The notes: generated from the letters alone by a model not told the origin. A stretch of 64,000 nucleotides of DNA from Agromyces mangrovi (GCF_030296695.1 NZ_AP027737.1:1860001-1924000), one strand, 5' to 3'; positions 8,653 to 18,447 are shown, counted from the stretch's first letter. A program made the numbers and translations.

Positions 8653-10191
8653 GTGAAGATCCACCACCTGCGCACCCACCGAAGCGACGAGCACCTGGCC
8701 CGCGAGGGCCAGCTCGCCTGGCAGTTCGCGGGCCTCGCGCTCGACCCGGTCGAGGTCGAGGCCGAGGTCTCCGACATGGTCGTGAACCGCGTCATCGACA
8801 ACGCGGCGGTCGCGGCGGCGTCGCTCACCCGCGCACCCGTCGTCTCGGCGCGCAGCCAGGCCCTGTCGCATCCGGTCTCCATCGGCGGCGCCGGCGCCAC
8901 CGTCTTCGGCGCCGACGCTGCACGGCGCACCTCGCCCGAGTGGGCCGCCTGGGCGAACGGCGTCGCCGTGCGCGAGCTCGACTTCCACGACACCTTCCTC
9001 GCCGCCGACTACTCGCACCCGGGCGACAACATCCCGCCGATCCTCGCGGTCGCGCAGCACCTCGCCGCGCACCGCGGCATCACGGGCCGCGACGTCGTGC
9101 GTGCCATCGCGACGGCGTACGAGGTGCAGATCGACCTCGTCAAGGCCGTCTCGCTGCACAGGCACAAGATCGACCACGTCGCCCACCTCGGGCCGAGCGC
9201 GGCGGCCGGCATCGGCACGCTGCTCGGGCTCGACCAGGAGACGATCTTCCAGGCCATCGGCCAGGCGCTGCACACGACCACCGCGACCCGGCAGTCGCGC
9301 AAGGGCGAGATCTCGACGTGGAAGGCGCACGCGCCGGCGTTCGCCGGGAAGATGGCGATCGAGGCCGTCGACCGCGCCATGCGCGGCCAGACCAGCCCGG
9401 TGCCGATCTGGGAGGGCGAGGACGGCGTCATCGCGTGGCTGCTCGACGGCCCCGACGGATCGTACGAGGTGCCGCTGCCCGAGCTCGGCGAGCCGAAGCG
9501 GGCCATCCTCGACTCGTACACCAAGGAGCACTCGGCCGAGTACCAGGCGCAGGCGTGGATCGACCTCGCCCGCAAGCTCCACGACGAGTACCCCCTGCTG
9601 CTCGACGACCCCGCGCGCATCGAGTCGATCGTGCTCGAGACGAGCCACCACACGCACTACGTGATCGGCTCGGGCGCGAACGACCCGCAGAAGTACGACC
9701 CGACCGCGTCGCGCGAGACGCTCGACCACTCGATCCCGTACATCTTCACGGTCGCGCTGCAGGACGGCTCCTGGCACCACGTCGACTCGTACGCCCCCGA
9801 GCGCGCGCAGCGTCCCGACACCGTGGAGCTCTGGCGGAAGGTCAGCACGGTCGAGGACGCGGAGTGGACTCGCCGCTACCACTCGCTCGACATCTCGGAG
9901 AAGGCGTTCGGCGGCCGCGTGGTCATCCGCCTCGCCGACGGCGGTGAGATCACCGACGAGATCGCGGTGGCCGACGCGCACCCGCTGGGCGCCCGGCCGT
10001 TCGGGCGCGACGATTACGTGCAGAAGTTCCGCACGCTCGCCGAGCGCTCGCTCGAGGCAGCCGAGATCGACCGCTTCCTCGACCTGGCCGTGCGCCTGCC
10101 CGAGCTCGCCCCCGACGAGCTCGGCGCGCTCACCTTCACGGCCGCGCCGGGCCTGCTCACCGCGATCGAGACCCCCGAGGGCCTCTTCTAG
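8653..10191 (+). CDS. prpD: 2-methylcitrate dehydratase (PrpD)
   Basis: A 512-residue MmgE/PrpD protein. It dehydrates 2-methylcitrate to methylaconitate in propionyl-CoA breakdown. Recognisable segments are [16 protein letters not shown], the conserved [40 protein letters not shown] and the C-terminal [17 protein letters not shown]. The start is one of two GTG codons; I prefer 8653 (VKIHHLRTH), with GGTGGAG just before it, over 8644. prpB and prpC follow on the same strand, completing the methylcitrate cycle. Confidence 0.92.
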   Translation: MKIHHLRTHRSDEHLAREGQLAWQFAGLALDPVEVEAEVSDMVVNRVIDNAAVAAASLTRAPVVSARSQALSHPVSIGGAGATVFGADAARRTSPEWAAWANGVAVRELDFHDTFLAADYSHPGDNIPPILAVAQHLAAHRGITGRDVVRAIATAYEVQIDLVKAVSLHRHKIDHVAHLGPSAAAGIGTLLGLDQETIFQAIGQALHTTTATRQSRKGEISTWKAHAPAFAGKMAIEAVDRAMRGQTSPVPIWEGEDGVIAWLLDGPDGSYEVPLPELGEPKRAILDSYTKEHSAEYQAQAWIDLARKLHDEYPLLLDDPARIESIVLETSHHTHYVIGSGANDPQKYDPTASRETLDHSIPYIFTVALQDGSWHHVDSYAPERAQRPDTVELWRKVSTVEDAEWTRRYHSLDISEKAFGGRVVIRLADGGEITDEIAVADAHPLGARPFGRDDYVQKFRTLAERSLEAAEIDRFLDLAVRLPELAPDELGALTFTAAPGLLTAIETPEGLF

Positions 10192-10240
10192 GGCGGGGGC
10201 GGCGGGCGGATGCCACGGGGCGCCGCCGTAGGCTGGGCGC

Positions 10241-11138
10241 ATGCTCTACGCACAGACCTCGCCCGCCGAGAAGCGCCGCCGGTTCCGCGAACGACTCGCC
10301 TCGGGTGAGCTGCTCCGCTTCCCGGGCGCGTTCAACCCGCTGAGCGCCCGGCTCATCGAGCGCAAGGGCTTCGACGGCGTCTACATCTCGGGCGCCGTGC
10401 TCTCCGCCGACCTCGGCCTGCCCGACATCGGGCTCACCACGCTCACCGAGGTCGCGGGACGCGCGAAGCAGATCGCCCGCATGACCGAGCTGCCCGCGAT
10501 CGTCGACGCCGACACCGGATTCGGCGAGCCCATGAACGTCGCCCGCACCGTGCAGGAGATGGAGGACGCCGGCCTCGCGGGCCTCCACATCGAGGACCAG
10601 GTCAACCCCAAGCGCTGCGGCCACCTCGACGGCAAGCAGGTCGTCGACGAGCACACCGCGCTCCAGCGCATCCGTGCGGCCGCCGACGCCCGGCGCGACG
10701 AGAACTTCCTGATCATGGCGCGCACCGACATCCGGGCGGTCGAGGGCTTCGAGGCATCCGTCGACCGTGCCAAGGCGCTCGTCGACGCCGGCGCCGACGC
10801 GATCTTCCCCGAGGCGATGGCCTCCTCGACGAGTTCGCTGCAATGCGCGCCGCGGTCGACGTGCCGCTGCTGGCGAACATGACCGAGTTCGGCAAGGGGA
10901 GCTGCACACGGCGCAGCAGCTCGCCGACGTGGGCATGAACATCGTCATCTGGCCGGTGTCGCTGCTGCGCCTCGCCATGGGCGCCGCCGAGGCGGGACTC
11001 GACGAACTCGAGGCATCCGGCAACCTGGTCGGCAAGCTCGACGACATGCAGCACCGCGCCGAGCTGTACGACCTCATCGACTACGAGGGGTACAACCGCT
11101 TCGACTCGTCGATCTTCAACTTCCGCGTCGCGCGCTGA
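10241..11138 (+). pseudogene. prpB: Methylisocitrate lyase (PrpB), two frameshifts
   Basis: Three pieces in three frames add up to a full-length methylisocitrate lyase of about 299 residues, the enzyme that splits 2-methylisocitrate to pyruvate and succinate. The first piece runs LLRFPGAFNPLSARLIERKG to ADAIFPEA and contains the catalytic loop lysine-cysteine segment PKRCGHLDGK. The middle piece reads DEFAAMRAAVDVPLLANMTE. The last reads HTAQQLADVGMNIVIWPVSL. One C is missing near 10821-10827 and one G in the run 10896-10899. Both sites are short homopolymers in an otherwise intact operon, so sequencing error is likely. TAGGCT lies six bases before the ATG (leaderless). Confidence 0.85.
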
Positions 11139-11230
11139 GCGCGGCCCGTGCGGGCAGGGCAGGGCGAGCGGATGCCCCCGGGCAGCCCCCACCAATAGGC
11201 TGGGGTTCCAGCCGACGTGACGGGGGCGCC

Positions 11231-12361
11231 ATGACCGAGCAGCAGACCGAGCCCGAGATCCGCAAGGGCCTCGCGGGGGTGTACGTCGACACGACGGCCA
11301 TCTCGAAGGTGAACCCCGAGACGAACTCGCTGCTGTACCGCGGGTACCCCGTGCAGGAGCTCGCCGCGTCGGTGACGTTCGAGGAGGTCGCGTACCTGCT
11401 CTGGAACGGTGAGCTGCCCGACGAGCGCCAGCTCGCCGCGTTCGAGCAGCGGGAGCGCTCGCTGCGCGGGCTCGACCACACCGTGAAGCGCGTCATCGAC
11501 GAGCTGCCGCTCACGGCGCATCCCATGGACGTCGTGCGCACCGCCGTCAGCGTCATCGGCGCCCGCGACCCGAAGGCCCGCGAGTCGTCGCCCGACGTGA
11601 ACCTCGACATCGCGATGCGGCTGTTCGCCCAGCTGCCGTCGATCGTCGCGTACGACCAGCGCCGCCGGCACGAGCTCGACATGGTCGAGCCGCGCGACGA
11701 CCTCGGCTACTCGGCGAACTTCCTCTTCATGACGTTCGGCGAGCTGCCTGAGCTGCCGGTCGTGAGCGCATTCGACGTGTCGATGATCCTGTACGCCGAG
11801 CACTCGTTCAACGCGTCGACGTTCACGGCCCGCGTGATCACGTCGACGCTGTCGGACATCTACTCCGCGGTCGTCGGCGCGATCGGTGCGCTGAAGGGTC
11901 CGCTGCACGGCGGGGCGAACGAGGCGGTCATGCACGCGTTCGGCGAGATCGGGTCGGCCGACCGTGCCGAGGCCTGGCTCGACGAGGCGCTGGCCGCCAA
12001 GCGCAAGGTCATGGGCTTCGGGCACCGCGTCTACAAGCACGGCGACTCGCGCGTGCCGACCATGCGCGACGCGATGGAGCGCATGCTCGAGCACTACGAC
12101 CGTCAGGACCTGTACGACCTCTACGTCACGCTCGAGCAGGCGATGGACGAGCGCAAGGGCATCAAGCCGAACCTCGACTACCCGGCCGGCCCGACGTACC
12201 ACGTGATGGGCTTCGACACGGAGACGTTCACGCCCCTGTTCGTCGCCAGCCGCGTCGTCGGCTGGACCGCGCACATCATGGAGCAACTCGACGGCAACTC
12301 GCTGATCCGCCCGCTCTCGGTCTACGACGGCACCGACGAGCGGCACGTGCCCAACCGCTGA
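11231..12361 (+). CDS. prpC: Citrate/2-methylcitrate synthase (PrpC)
   Basis: A 376-residue citrate synthase-fold enzyme. Its place after prpD and prpB makes 2-methylcitrate synthase (propionyl-CoA plus oxaloacetate) the likely activity. It is the short type II form: it lacks the N-terminal extension of TCA-cycle citrate synthase and starts IRKGLAGVYVDTTAISKVN. Catalytic residues sit in HSFNASTFTAR, GPLHGGANEAVM and MGFGHRVYKHGDSR. TAGGCT at 11196-11201 is a probable -10 about 30 bases before the ATG, so it may have its own promoter as well as read-through from prpB. Confidence 0.9.
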   Translation: MTEQQTEPEIRKGLAGVYVDTTAISKVNPETNSLLYRGYPVQELAASVTFEEVAYLLWNGELPDERQLAAFEQRERSLRGLDHTVKRVIDELPLTAHPMDVVRTAVSVIGARDPKARESSPDVNLDIAMRLFAQLPSIVAYDQRRRHELDMVEPRDDLGYSANFLFMTFGELPELPVVSAFDVSMILYAEHSFNASTFTARVITSTLSDIYSAVVGAIGALKGPLHGGANEAVMHAFGEIGSADRAEAWLDEALAAKRKVMGFGHRVYKHGDSRVPTMRDAMERMLEHYDRQDLYDLYVTLEQAMDERKGIKPNLDYPAGPTYHVMGFDTETFTPLFVASRVVGWTAHIMEQLDGNSLIRPLSVYDGTDERHVPNR

Positions 12362-12464
12362 CCGCGCCCCGCGGCCCGCCCACCCGCTCCGCACCGGCCC
12401 GCCGAACTCACACGGGCACGCGCTGCAGCGCGGGCCGGTGCGATCGGCACGTGCCGGTGGTTAC

Positions 12465-12505
12465 GGCACGTCGAACTCAGCGTGCCGAACCGACTTCGAC
12501 GTGCC
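12465..12505. repeat. Palindromic intergenic element, GGCACGTCGAA family copy 1
   Basis: Perfect 11-bp arms GGCACGTCGAA (12465-12475) and TTCGACGTGCC (12495-12505) enclose 19 bases that include another GTGCC. Further GGCACGTGCC-like boxes flank it on both sides, so the region from about 12444 to 12530 is rich in CACGTG-type half-sites. The element lies between prpC and the thioesterase gene. It resembles the element at 25471-25529. Confidence 0.6.
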
Positions 12506-12604
12506 GAACCCACGGGCACGTGCCCGACGGGCCCGGCCGAGGGTGGCGGAAGCGCACAAGGGGGCGCGGCGCCGCGGCGGGCGGGCTTGTGCGAGAGCGC
12601 CAAC

Positions 12605-12622
12605 GGATGCCCCGGGGCATCC
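12605..12622. repeat. Perfect 18-bp palindrome upstream of thioesterase
   Basis: GGATGCCCCGGGGCATCC is its own reverse complement and joins two copies of the GGATGCC oligomer head to head. It lies just before the probable promoter (TACAGT, 12632-12637) of the thioesterase gene, so an operator role is possible. The same core recurs in the 30-bp palindrome at 13221-13250. Confidence 0.55.
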
Positions 12623-12643
12623 ACCCTGTCCTACAGTGCACCC

Positions 12644-13210
12644 GTGCACATGTTCTTCAGAACCCTCCTCCACCTCGTCTGGTTCTCGCGCCGCAAGCAG
12701 GGCCTCGGACACTACGACGTCGCCCGCACGAACTTCATCACGCTGCCGACCGACCTCGACATCAACCGGCACATGAACAACGGCGTCTACTTCTCGATCA
12801 TGGACGTCGCCCGCTTCGACATGCTCGTGCGCAACGGCGTCTGGAAGCTCTTCCGCGCGCGCGGCTGGTACCCGGTCGTCGTCGCCGAGACGCTGTCGTT
12901 CCGCAAGTCGCTGAACCTCTGGCAGCGCTTCACGATCGAGTCGCGCATCCTCGGCTTCGACGACAAGGCCGTGTACGTCGAGCAGCGCTTCGTGCGCCCC
13001 GACGCCGACGGCGAGCCCGAGGTGTACGCGAAGGGCTACATCCGCGGCCGGTTCCTCAAGCAGGGCGGCGGCACCGTGTCGGTCGCCGAGCTCATCGAGG
13101 CGATCGGCGAGGTGCCCGAGGAGATGGTCGTTCCCGAGCGGCTGCTCGAGTGGGGCCAGGGCGTGTCGCTGCCGGCCACGCGCGCGGCGGCCCCGTCGGT
13201 CTGGAGCTGA
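12644..13210 (+). CDS. Hotdog-fold acyl-CoA thioesterase
   Basis: A protein of about 188 residues with the 4-hydroxybenzoyl-CoA thioesterase-like hotdog fold. The key stretch is TLPTDLDINRHMNNGVYFSIMDVARFD, where the Asp and the HMNNG loop match the active site of the 4HBT_2 group; ETLSFRKSLNLWQRF follows. The acyl substrate is unknown. TACAGT lies six bases before GTG 12644, suggesting a leaderless mRNA; ATG 12650 in the same frame is the alternative start. Confidence 0.83.
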   Translation: MHMFFRTLLHLVWFSRRKQGLGHYDVARTNFITLPTDLDINRHMNNGVYFSIMDVARFDMLVRNGVWKLFRARGWYPVVVAETLSFRKSLNLWQRFTIESRILGFDDKAVYVEQRFVRPDADGEPEVYAKGYIRGRFLKQGGGTVSVAELIEAIGEVPEEMVVPERLLEWGQGVSLPATRAAAPSVWS

Positions 13211-13220
13211 CGCCGGTGAC

Positions 13221-13250
13221 GCGAGCGGATGCCCCGGGGCATCCGCTCGC
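13221..13250. terminator. Perfect 30-bp palindrome between convergent genes
   Basis: The 30 bases are fully self-complementary (arms 13221-13235 and 13236-13250, core GGATGCCCCGGGGCATCC). It sits 10 bases after the thioesterase stop and 17 bases before the convergent AI-2E gene stop. Inference: a bidirectional terminator or cruciform. There is no U-tract on either side. Confidence 0.65.
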
Positions 13251-13267
13251 CTCGACCTGAGCGAGAG

Positions 13268-14389
13268 CTAGCTGACCGCCTTCTTCGGCACCACGACCTC
13301 GCGGATGATGAGGAGGATGCCCGCGGCGATCGGGATCGCGACCAGCGCGCCCGGCAGGCCGGCGAGCGTGCCACCGGCGAGGGCGGCGATCAGCACGAGC
13401 GAACCCGGCACCGAGACCGCCTTGCTCATCACGCGCGGGGTGAGGATGTACGCCTCGACCTGCATGTAGATGAGCATGAAGATCAGCACGATGATCGCGG
13501 CCGTCGGCGAGACGAACAGCGCCACGATCGTCATGGCGATCGTGGTGAGCACGGTACCGATGAGCGGGATCAGCGTGATCAGGAACGCGACCGATGCGAT
13601 GACGATGGCGTACGGCACGCCGACGATGATCAGCAGGATGAGGCTGTAGGTGGCGTTGAAGAACGCCAGGATCACCATGCCGCTGAGGTAGCGCCCGATG
13701 GAGTCCATGATCCGCTCGGCGTAGCCGACGACCGTCTCGCGGTGCGAGGCCGAGATGAGGGAGTAGCTGGCCTTCTTCATGGTGTCGAGGGTCGCCACGA
13801 AGTAGATCGTGAGGATGAAGATGAAGAACCCGCTCGAGATGGCGTTCACGACCGTGCCCGCGACCGCGAGCGCGCCGCCGCCGACGGTCGCCCACGTGTT
13901 CGGGTCGGTCACGAGGTCGAGCAGCCAGTCGTAGAGGCCCGAGATCGCGCCGCCGGTGAAGTCCTCGACCGCGAGGTACCAGTCCTGCTGCTGGATGTCG
14001 GCGACCGCCTGGGGCAGGCCCTGGATGAACTCGACGGCCTGCGTGACGATCAGCGGGATGACCAGCAGCAGCATGCCGACGACCACGCCGACGAAGAGCA
14101 GGATGACCGTGACGATCGCCCAGCCGCGCTTCATGCCGCGCCGCTGGAACCAGCGGATCAGCGGGTCGAGCCCGAGCGAGATGAACAGCGCGGCGAACAC
14201 CGCGAAGATCACCGACGACAGCCCGAGCGCCGCCTGCGCGAGGAACAGCGCGAGCAGCACGCCGAGCGTGGCGACGAACGCCCACCGGAACGGGTGGTTG
14301 CTCATCAGGCTCACGATGGGTCGTGGCGCACGCTCCGCCGGCTCGGTGACGTCACTGGCATCGGTGGCGCGGCGCGATGACCTCTTCAT
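13268..14389 (-). CDS. AI-2E family transporter (PerM-like membrane protein)
   Basis: A 373-residue polytopic membrane protein with about seven hydrophobic helices and the family pattern: paired N-terminal helices, a periplasmic-like segment near residues 110-160, then AIVIASVAFLITLIPLIGT and VEAYILTPRVMSKAVSVPG. This AI-2E/PerM superfamily exports or imports small solutes; some members are Na+(Li+)/H+ antiporters, so autoinducer-2 transport should not be assumed. TAGACT lies six bases before the ATG on the minus strand, so the message is probably leaderless. Confidence 0.9.
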   Translation of the reverse strand: MKRSSRRATDASDVTEPAERAPRPIVSLMSNHPFRWAFVATLGVLLALFLAQAALGLSSVIFAVFAALFISLGLDPLIRWFQRRGMKRGWAIVTVILLFVGVVVGMLLLVIPLIVTQAVEFIQGLPQAVADIQQQDWYLAVEDFTGGAISGLYDWLLDLVTDPNTWATVGGGALAVAGTVVNAISSGFFIFILTIYFVATLDTMKKASYSLISASHRETVVGYAERIMDSIGRYLSGMVILAFFNATYSLILLIIVGVPYAIVIASVAFLITLIPLIGTVLTTIAMTIVALFVSPTAAIIVLIFMLIYMQVEAYILTPRVMSKAVSVPGSLVLIAALAGGTLAGLPGALVAIPIAAGILLIIREVVVPKKAVS

Positions 14390-14409
14390 GGCGCCAGTCT
14401 AGGGGTGGG

Positions 14410-14913
14410 TCACGCGGATGCCGCGGGAACGACGAGCCCCTTGTAGTAGTCGACGTACGTGTCGCCGTAGTGGCTCCACTTCGGGCGTTCGCCGCCGGCG
14501 ACCGCGACCTGCAGCGCGTCGAGGTAGTGGTCCCAGACCGGGCCGACGCGCGCGGCGTCCTTCGGGTCGCGCAGTCGCTGCCCGAGCGTGAGCGCGGTGC
14601 GGCCGCCCTTCTCGGTGAGGTGGCAGTACACGCGCACCTCGTCGGCGCCCTCGCCCACGTCGGCCGTGAACCGGTGCGGCGCCTCGAACTCGAGCACGCT
14701 GGCGTACTCCCACTCGGAGTTCTGGCCGCCCGACAGGACGAACTTGACGCCGCCGGTGCGCGGATTGCCCGTGTAGGTGCCGATCCACTTCTTCATCTCG
14801 CCCGGGGCGGTGAGCGTGAACCAGACCTTCTCGATGGGCGCCGCGAACAGCCGATCGAACAGCAGGTACAGGCCGTCGGGCCGGTTCGCGTAGTGGCCGG
14901 TGGGGTTCGTCAT
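14410..14913 (-). CDS. SRPBCC domain protein
   Basis: A 167-residue Bet v1-like protein: DRLFAAPIEKVWFTLTAPGEM near the N terminus, GGVKFVLSGGQNSEWEYASV in the sheet, and HLTEKGGRTALTLGQRL before the long C-terminal helix. The ligand is unknown. The ATG at 14913 is preceded by a GGAGG ribosome site. It is a distant relative of the SRPBCC gene at 7775 but has no regulator beside it. Confidence 0.82.
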   Translation of the reverse strand: MTNPTGHYANRPDGLYLLFDRLFAAPIEKVWFTLTAPGEMKKWIGTYTGNPRTGGVKFVLSGGQNSEWEYASVLEFEAPHRFTADVGEGADEVRVYCHLTEKGGRTALTLGQRLRDPKDAARVGPVWDHYLDALQVAVAGGERPKWSHYGDTYVDYYKGLVVPAASA

Positions 14914-15034
14914 GATGACCTCCAGTCGAGACCTCTGCGTCGATTCCAGCCTATTCCCGCGCGGCCCGCGGGGCCAGCACGACGCCCCCGATCGTGGTCG
15001 GTTCCGGGGCCCGGCGACCGCTAGGATCTTGGGC

Positions 15035-15397
15035 ATGAGCCAGCGCAAGGACACCGAAGAGCACGCCCTCGACATCACGGGCGACCGCTCCGGATGGTGG
15101 GGCGCCTTCGCCGGCGTCATCGCCATGGTCTTCGTGGCCGTGCCGATCTCGGCGGCCATCGGCCTCGCGACCCACCCTGCGACGCAGACGCTGTTCAGCG
15201 GCGAGCGCATCTCGGAGGCGTCGCAGTTCGGCTACTCGGCGTTCTGGTGGATCGTCGCGCTCGTGCTGATCGCCCTCCCGTTCGGCATCGGCTTCCTCAT
15301 CGCGAAGGCCTCGACCCGCGCGCTGCAGATCGTCGGCGCGATCGTCGTGCTGTTCGTCATCGCGGTCATCGTGCTCGGGCAGCTCTTCGTCTTCTAG
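15035..15397 (+). CDS. Small membrane protein, unknown function
   Basis: A 120-residue protein with three hydrophobic helices (about residues 22-43, 67-88 and 96-118) after a charged N terminus containing DITGDRSGWWGAF. No family recognised. TAGGAT is located seven bases before the ATG, again a leaderless arrangement. Its stop shares bases with the stop of the convergent oxidoreductase gene (CTAG at 15394-15397), leaving no room for a terminator between them. Confidence 0.75.
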   Translation: MSQRKDTEEHALDITGDRSGWWGAFAGVIAMVFVAVPISAAIGLATHPATQTLFSGERISEASQFGYSAFWWIVALVLIALPFGIGFLIAKASTRALQIVGAIVVLFVIAVIVLGQLFVF

Positions 15398-16949
15398 GCG
15401 AGCGACTCCACCACGGCCATGGCGGCGTTGTGCCCGCCGATGCCCGACACCGCGCCCCCGCGCACCGCGCCCGACCCGCACATGAGGATGCGCGGGTGCG
15501 CCGTGGCCACGCCCCAGCGCTCGGCCGGCGTCTCGGCGGGGTCGCCCGCCTCGCGCCACGGCCACGACAGCGGCCCGTGGAAGATGTTGCCGCCGGGCAT
15601 CGCGAGGGCGCGCTCGAGGTCGCGCGTCGTCTTCGTCTCGATGCACGGCCGGCCCGAGGCATCCGTCGCCAGCAGCGACTCGATCGGCTCGGCGAGCACG
15701 GAGTCGAGCGAGTCGAGCACCGCCCGCTCGGCGGCGCGGCGCAGCTCGTCGTCGCCGAGCGCGTCGACCAGGCGGTCGGGCACGTGCAGGGCGAAGACGG
15801 TGAGCGTGTGCGAGCCCGACGCGGTGAGCTCGGGGAGAGGATGCTCGGGTCGCTCAGCGTGTGGCAGTAGACCTCGCACGGCATGGGGTCGGGCAGGCGC
15901 CCGGCGCTGGCGGCTGCGTAGGCGGCCTCGAGCTGCGACGCGGTCTCGTTCACGTGCAGCGTGCCGCCGAACGCGGCCTCGGGTGAGACCGACGTGTCGC
16001 GCAGGCGCGGCAGGCGGGTGAGCAGCAGGTTGACCTTGAGCTGGGCGCCCTCGGGGCGCGGCGCGGAGTCGGGCTCGCCGAGCAGACGGGCGAGCACGTG
16101 CGGGGCGACGCCCGAGAGCACGGTCGTTGCGCTGACGGTGTGCTCGACGCCGCCCCGGGTGTAGCGCACCTCGCCATCGGGCGTGATGCTCGTGACATCC
16201 GCCCCCGTCACCAGCGTCGCGCCGGCCGTGCGTGCGGCCCTCGCCAGCTCGCCGCTGACCGCGCCCATGCCGCCGACCGGCACGTCCCAGTCGCCGGTGC
16301 CGCCGCCGATCACGTGGTACAGGAAGCAGCGGTTCGCGTCGAGCGCCGGGTCGCTCGTGCGCGTGAACGTGCCGATGAGCCCGTCGGTCTCGACGACGCC
16401 GCGCACGAGGTCGTTCGAGAACCGCGCGGCGACGGCTTCGCCGAGCGGGCGACGCACGAACTCGTCCCAGACGCGGGCGTCGTCGACCATGCGACGCACC
16501 TCGTCGCGCGTCGGCAGCGGCTCGGTGAGCGTCGGGAAGATCGCCTCGGCGAGACGCACGGTGTCGTCGCCGAAGGAGCCCCAGGCGAGGGCGTCGGATG
16601 CCGCGCCGATGCGCTCGAACGCGCCGTAGCCGGCACCGTCGCGTTCGATCAGCAGCCCACGCGTCGGGTCGTGCGGGTCGGGCGTATAGGAGGAATGTGC
16701 GCGGCGCACCAGCCGCAGGTCGAGGCCGAGGTCGTCGATGATGCGCTTCGGCAGCAGGCTGACGAGGTAGGAGTAGCGGCTGAGCCGCGCCTCGACGCCC
16801 TCGAACGCGGGGGCGGAGATCGCCGCGCCGCCGAGGTGGTCGTCGCGCTCGAGCAGCAGCACGTCGAGGCCCGCGCGGGCCAGGTAGGCGGCGGCGGTCA
16901 GCCCGTTGTGTCCGCCGCCGACGATCACGACATCGTGTTCCACAGGCAT
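15394..16949 (-). pseudogene. FAD-dependent oxidoreductase (phytoene desaturase-like), frameshifted
   Basis: A protein of about 519 residues in two frames. The N-terminal part has the FAD dinucleotide fold DVVIVGGGHNGLTAAAYLAR and the LERDDHLGGAA segment; the C-terminal part ends with CGSGAVRGGAVSGIGGHNAA, the usual second FAD contact of carotenoid desaturase-like amine oxidases. One missing G in the run at 15832-15835 separates them. The substrate is unknown; no carotenoid genes are nearby. TACCCT lies six bases before the ATG. As elsewhere here, the break is in a homopolymer and may be a sequencing error. Confidence 0.82.
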
Positions 16950-16995
16950 GGGTCGAGGGTACCCGGGGGCTGCGCGGACTCGGGTCGCGGGTGGC

Positions 16996-17427
16996 TCAGC
17001 GCTGGTGCGCGGCGTCGTAGGCCGCTCGCGAGTCCTCGATGCGCGGGTGGTTCGTGATCGCCCAGTCGGCAAGTGCCATGGCCATGTCGATGAGCGTGCC
17101 GCCGAGCTCGGTGAGCTCGTACTCGACGCGCGGGGGCACCTCGGCGTGCACCGTGCGCGTCACCAGGCCGTCGCGTTCGAGCTGCCGGAGCGTGAGGGTC
17201 AGCATCCGCTGCGAGATGCCCGGAATGTGCCGCTGCAGCTCGGTGAACCGCAGGCGCTCCTCGCGCAGCGTGCCGATCACGAGCAGCGACCACTTGTCGC
17301 CGACGCGGTCGAGCACGTCGCGGATGGCGCGACCGTGCTCCCCGCCGGGCGGTGCGCCCGCGCAGGAGCGCTCGTAGTCGGTCGGTGCCGGCTCGACCGG
17401 TCGTTCGACGGTGAGGGGCTTCGCCAT
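16996..17427 (-). CDS. HxlR family transcriptional regulator
   Basis: A 143-residue winged-helix regulator: RDVLDRVGDKWSLLVIGTL, then RFTELQRHIPGISQRMLTLTL as recognition helix and RTVHAEVPPRVEYELTELG in the wing, as in HxlR/YodB proteins. Many members sense aldehydes or quinones through a cysteine; here a Cys lies near the N terminus (YERSCAGAP), which could serve. It is divergent from the DoxX-like gene and probably controls it. Confidence 0.88.
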   Translation of the reverse strand: MAKPLTVERPVEPAPTDYERSCAGAPPGGEHGRAIRDVLDRVGDKWSLLVIGTLREERLRFTELQRHIPGISQRMLTLTLRQLERDGLVTRTVHAEVPPRVEYELTELGGTLIDMAMALADWAITNHPRIEDSRAAYDAAHQR

Positions 17428-17495
17428 CGCGTGTCACCTACTTACTCGGATGTGCCTTTTGCACGCCTTGATCCGATCACAGATCATGGGGTTGC

Positions 17496-17508
17496 TTACC
17501 AACAGTAA
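17496..17508. promoter_or_regulatory. Possible HxlR operator
   Basis: TTAC-CAACA-GTAA is a short inverted repeat 31 bases before the DoxX start, in the divergent interval with the HxlR gene. Its size and position suit a winged-helix repressor, but short repeats like this arise by chance. Confidence 0.35.
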
Positions 17509-17538
17509 CAAACCCCACGATCACTCCCTGGAGACCCC

Positions 17539-17904
17539 ATGCTCATCGCCCTCTGGATCCTCAACGCCGTGCTCGCGCTCGCCTTCGTCGCCGCTGGCAC
17601 CATGAAGCTCGCGCGCCCGAAGCCCGCACTCGTCGCGAGCGGCCTGGCCTGGGCCGACGACTTCGCCGACCCGACCGTGAAGCTCATCGGCGCGGCCGAG
17701 CTCGCCGGCGGCATCGGACTCGTGCTCCCGCTGCTCACGGGCATCGCGCCCATCCTCACCCCGATCGCCGCCGCCGCGCTCGCCGTCGTGATGGTCGGCG
17801 CCGTCGTCGTGCACATCCGCCGCTCGGAGAACGCGACCCCGTCGATCGTGCTCGGTGTGCTGTCGGCCGCGAGCGCGGTGCTCGGCTTCCTCGTGGTGCT
17901 CTGA
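17539..17904 (+). CDS. DoxX family membrane protein
   Basis: A 121-residue four-helix membrane protein with the DoxX pattern: LALAFVAAGTMKLARPK in the first helix and KLIGAAELAGGIGLVLPLL in the second, then two more helices. DoxX-like proteins are linked to quinone or thiol redox chemistry. The divergent HxlR gene fits control by an electrophile-sensing regulator, which is an inference from context. GGAG precedes the ATG at good spacing. Confidence 0.85.
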   Translation: MLIALWILNAVLALAFVAAGTMKLARPKPALVASGLAWADDFADPTVKLIGAAELAGGIGLVLPLLTGIAPILTPIAAAALAVVMVGAVVVHIRRSENATPSIVLGVLSAASAVLGFLVVL

Positions 17905-17966
17905 CGGCGTCGGCGCCGCTCGTCGATCCATCCGCTCGCGCGCGCGGGGTGGCTACGGTGGGATGC

Positions 17967-18443
17967 ATGGATCGGCGCTCACTCCGAATGCCGCTGCTGC
18001 TCGCGCTGCCGGTCGGGGCGGCCGGCGGGGTGGTCCTGGCCCTGGGCCTGTACCTGGCGAGCAACCCGGACTTCCGGTTGCTCGGAGGGTGGGGTGCGTT
18101 CGGGTCACTGGTCGGGGCCGGCGCGCTCCTCGGCGGAATGACGGCGCTCGCGGCGATGATCGGCGCGCTGATCGCCGTGCTCGTGGTTCGTGGTTCTCGA
18201 GCCATCCGCGGGCGGGTGCTCACCGGCGCGGCGTTCGGCGCGGCCGCCATGTGGCTCGGTATCGCGGCCGTCAACGCGTTCGTCACGCCCGGAGGGGAGT
18301 TGTGGTTCCCGCTCGCGATCATGATCGCGGGTGGCGCGGCGCTCGTGGCGGTCGCACTGGCGGCGTTGCTGTTGGCCGTGGCGCCGATGCCCGGGCGGTC
18401 GCGCGCTGCGGCGCCATCCGGCCTACCCGGGTCGTCGGGGTGA
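17967..18443 (+). CDS. Four-helix membrane protein, unknown function
   Basis: A 158-residue protein with four hydrophobic helices (about residues 8-30, 44-72, 82-104 and 114-143) and short loops. No family recognised. TACGGT lies seven bases before the ATG at 17967 (leaderless), so I prefer it over the upstream in-frame GTG at 17949. The stop is followed four bases later by the GTG of the Imm5-like gene, so the two may form an operon. Confidence 0.7.
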   Translation: MDRRSLRMPLLLALPVGAAGGVVLALGLYLASNPDFRLLGGWGAFGSLVGAGALLGGMTALAAMIGALIAVLVVRGSRAIRGRVLTGAAFGAAAMWLGIAAVNAFVTPGGELWFPLAIMIAGGAALVAVALAALLLAVAPMPGRSRAAAPSGLPGSSG

Positions 18444-18447
18444 GCGT

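Noticed and set aside
13268..14389. Quorum-sensing (autoinducer-2) export as function of the AI-2E-type permease.
   Set aside because: The name reflects one founding report; related proteins are ion/proton antiporters and no luxS is seen here.
15394..16949. Carotenoid biosynthesis role for the phytoene desaturase-like oxidoreductase.
   Set aside because: No phytoene synthase, cyclase or prenyltransferase gene is near; the fold is shared by many other FAD enzymes.
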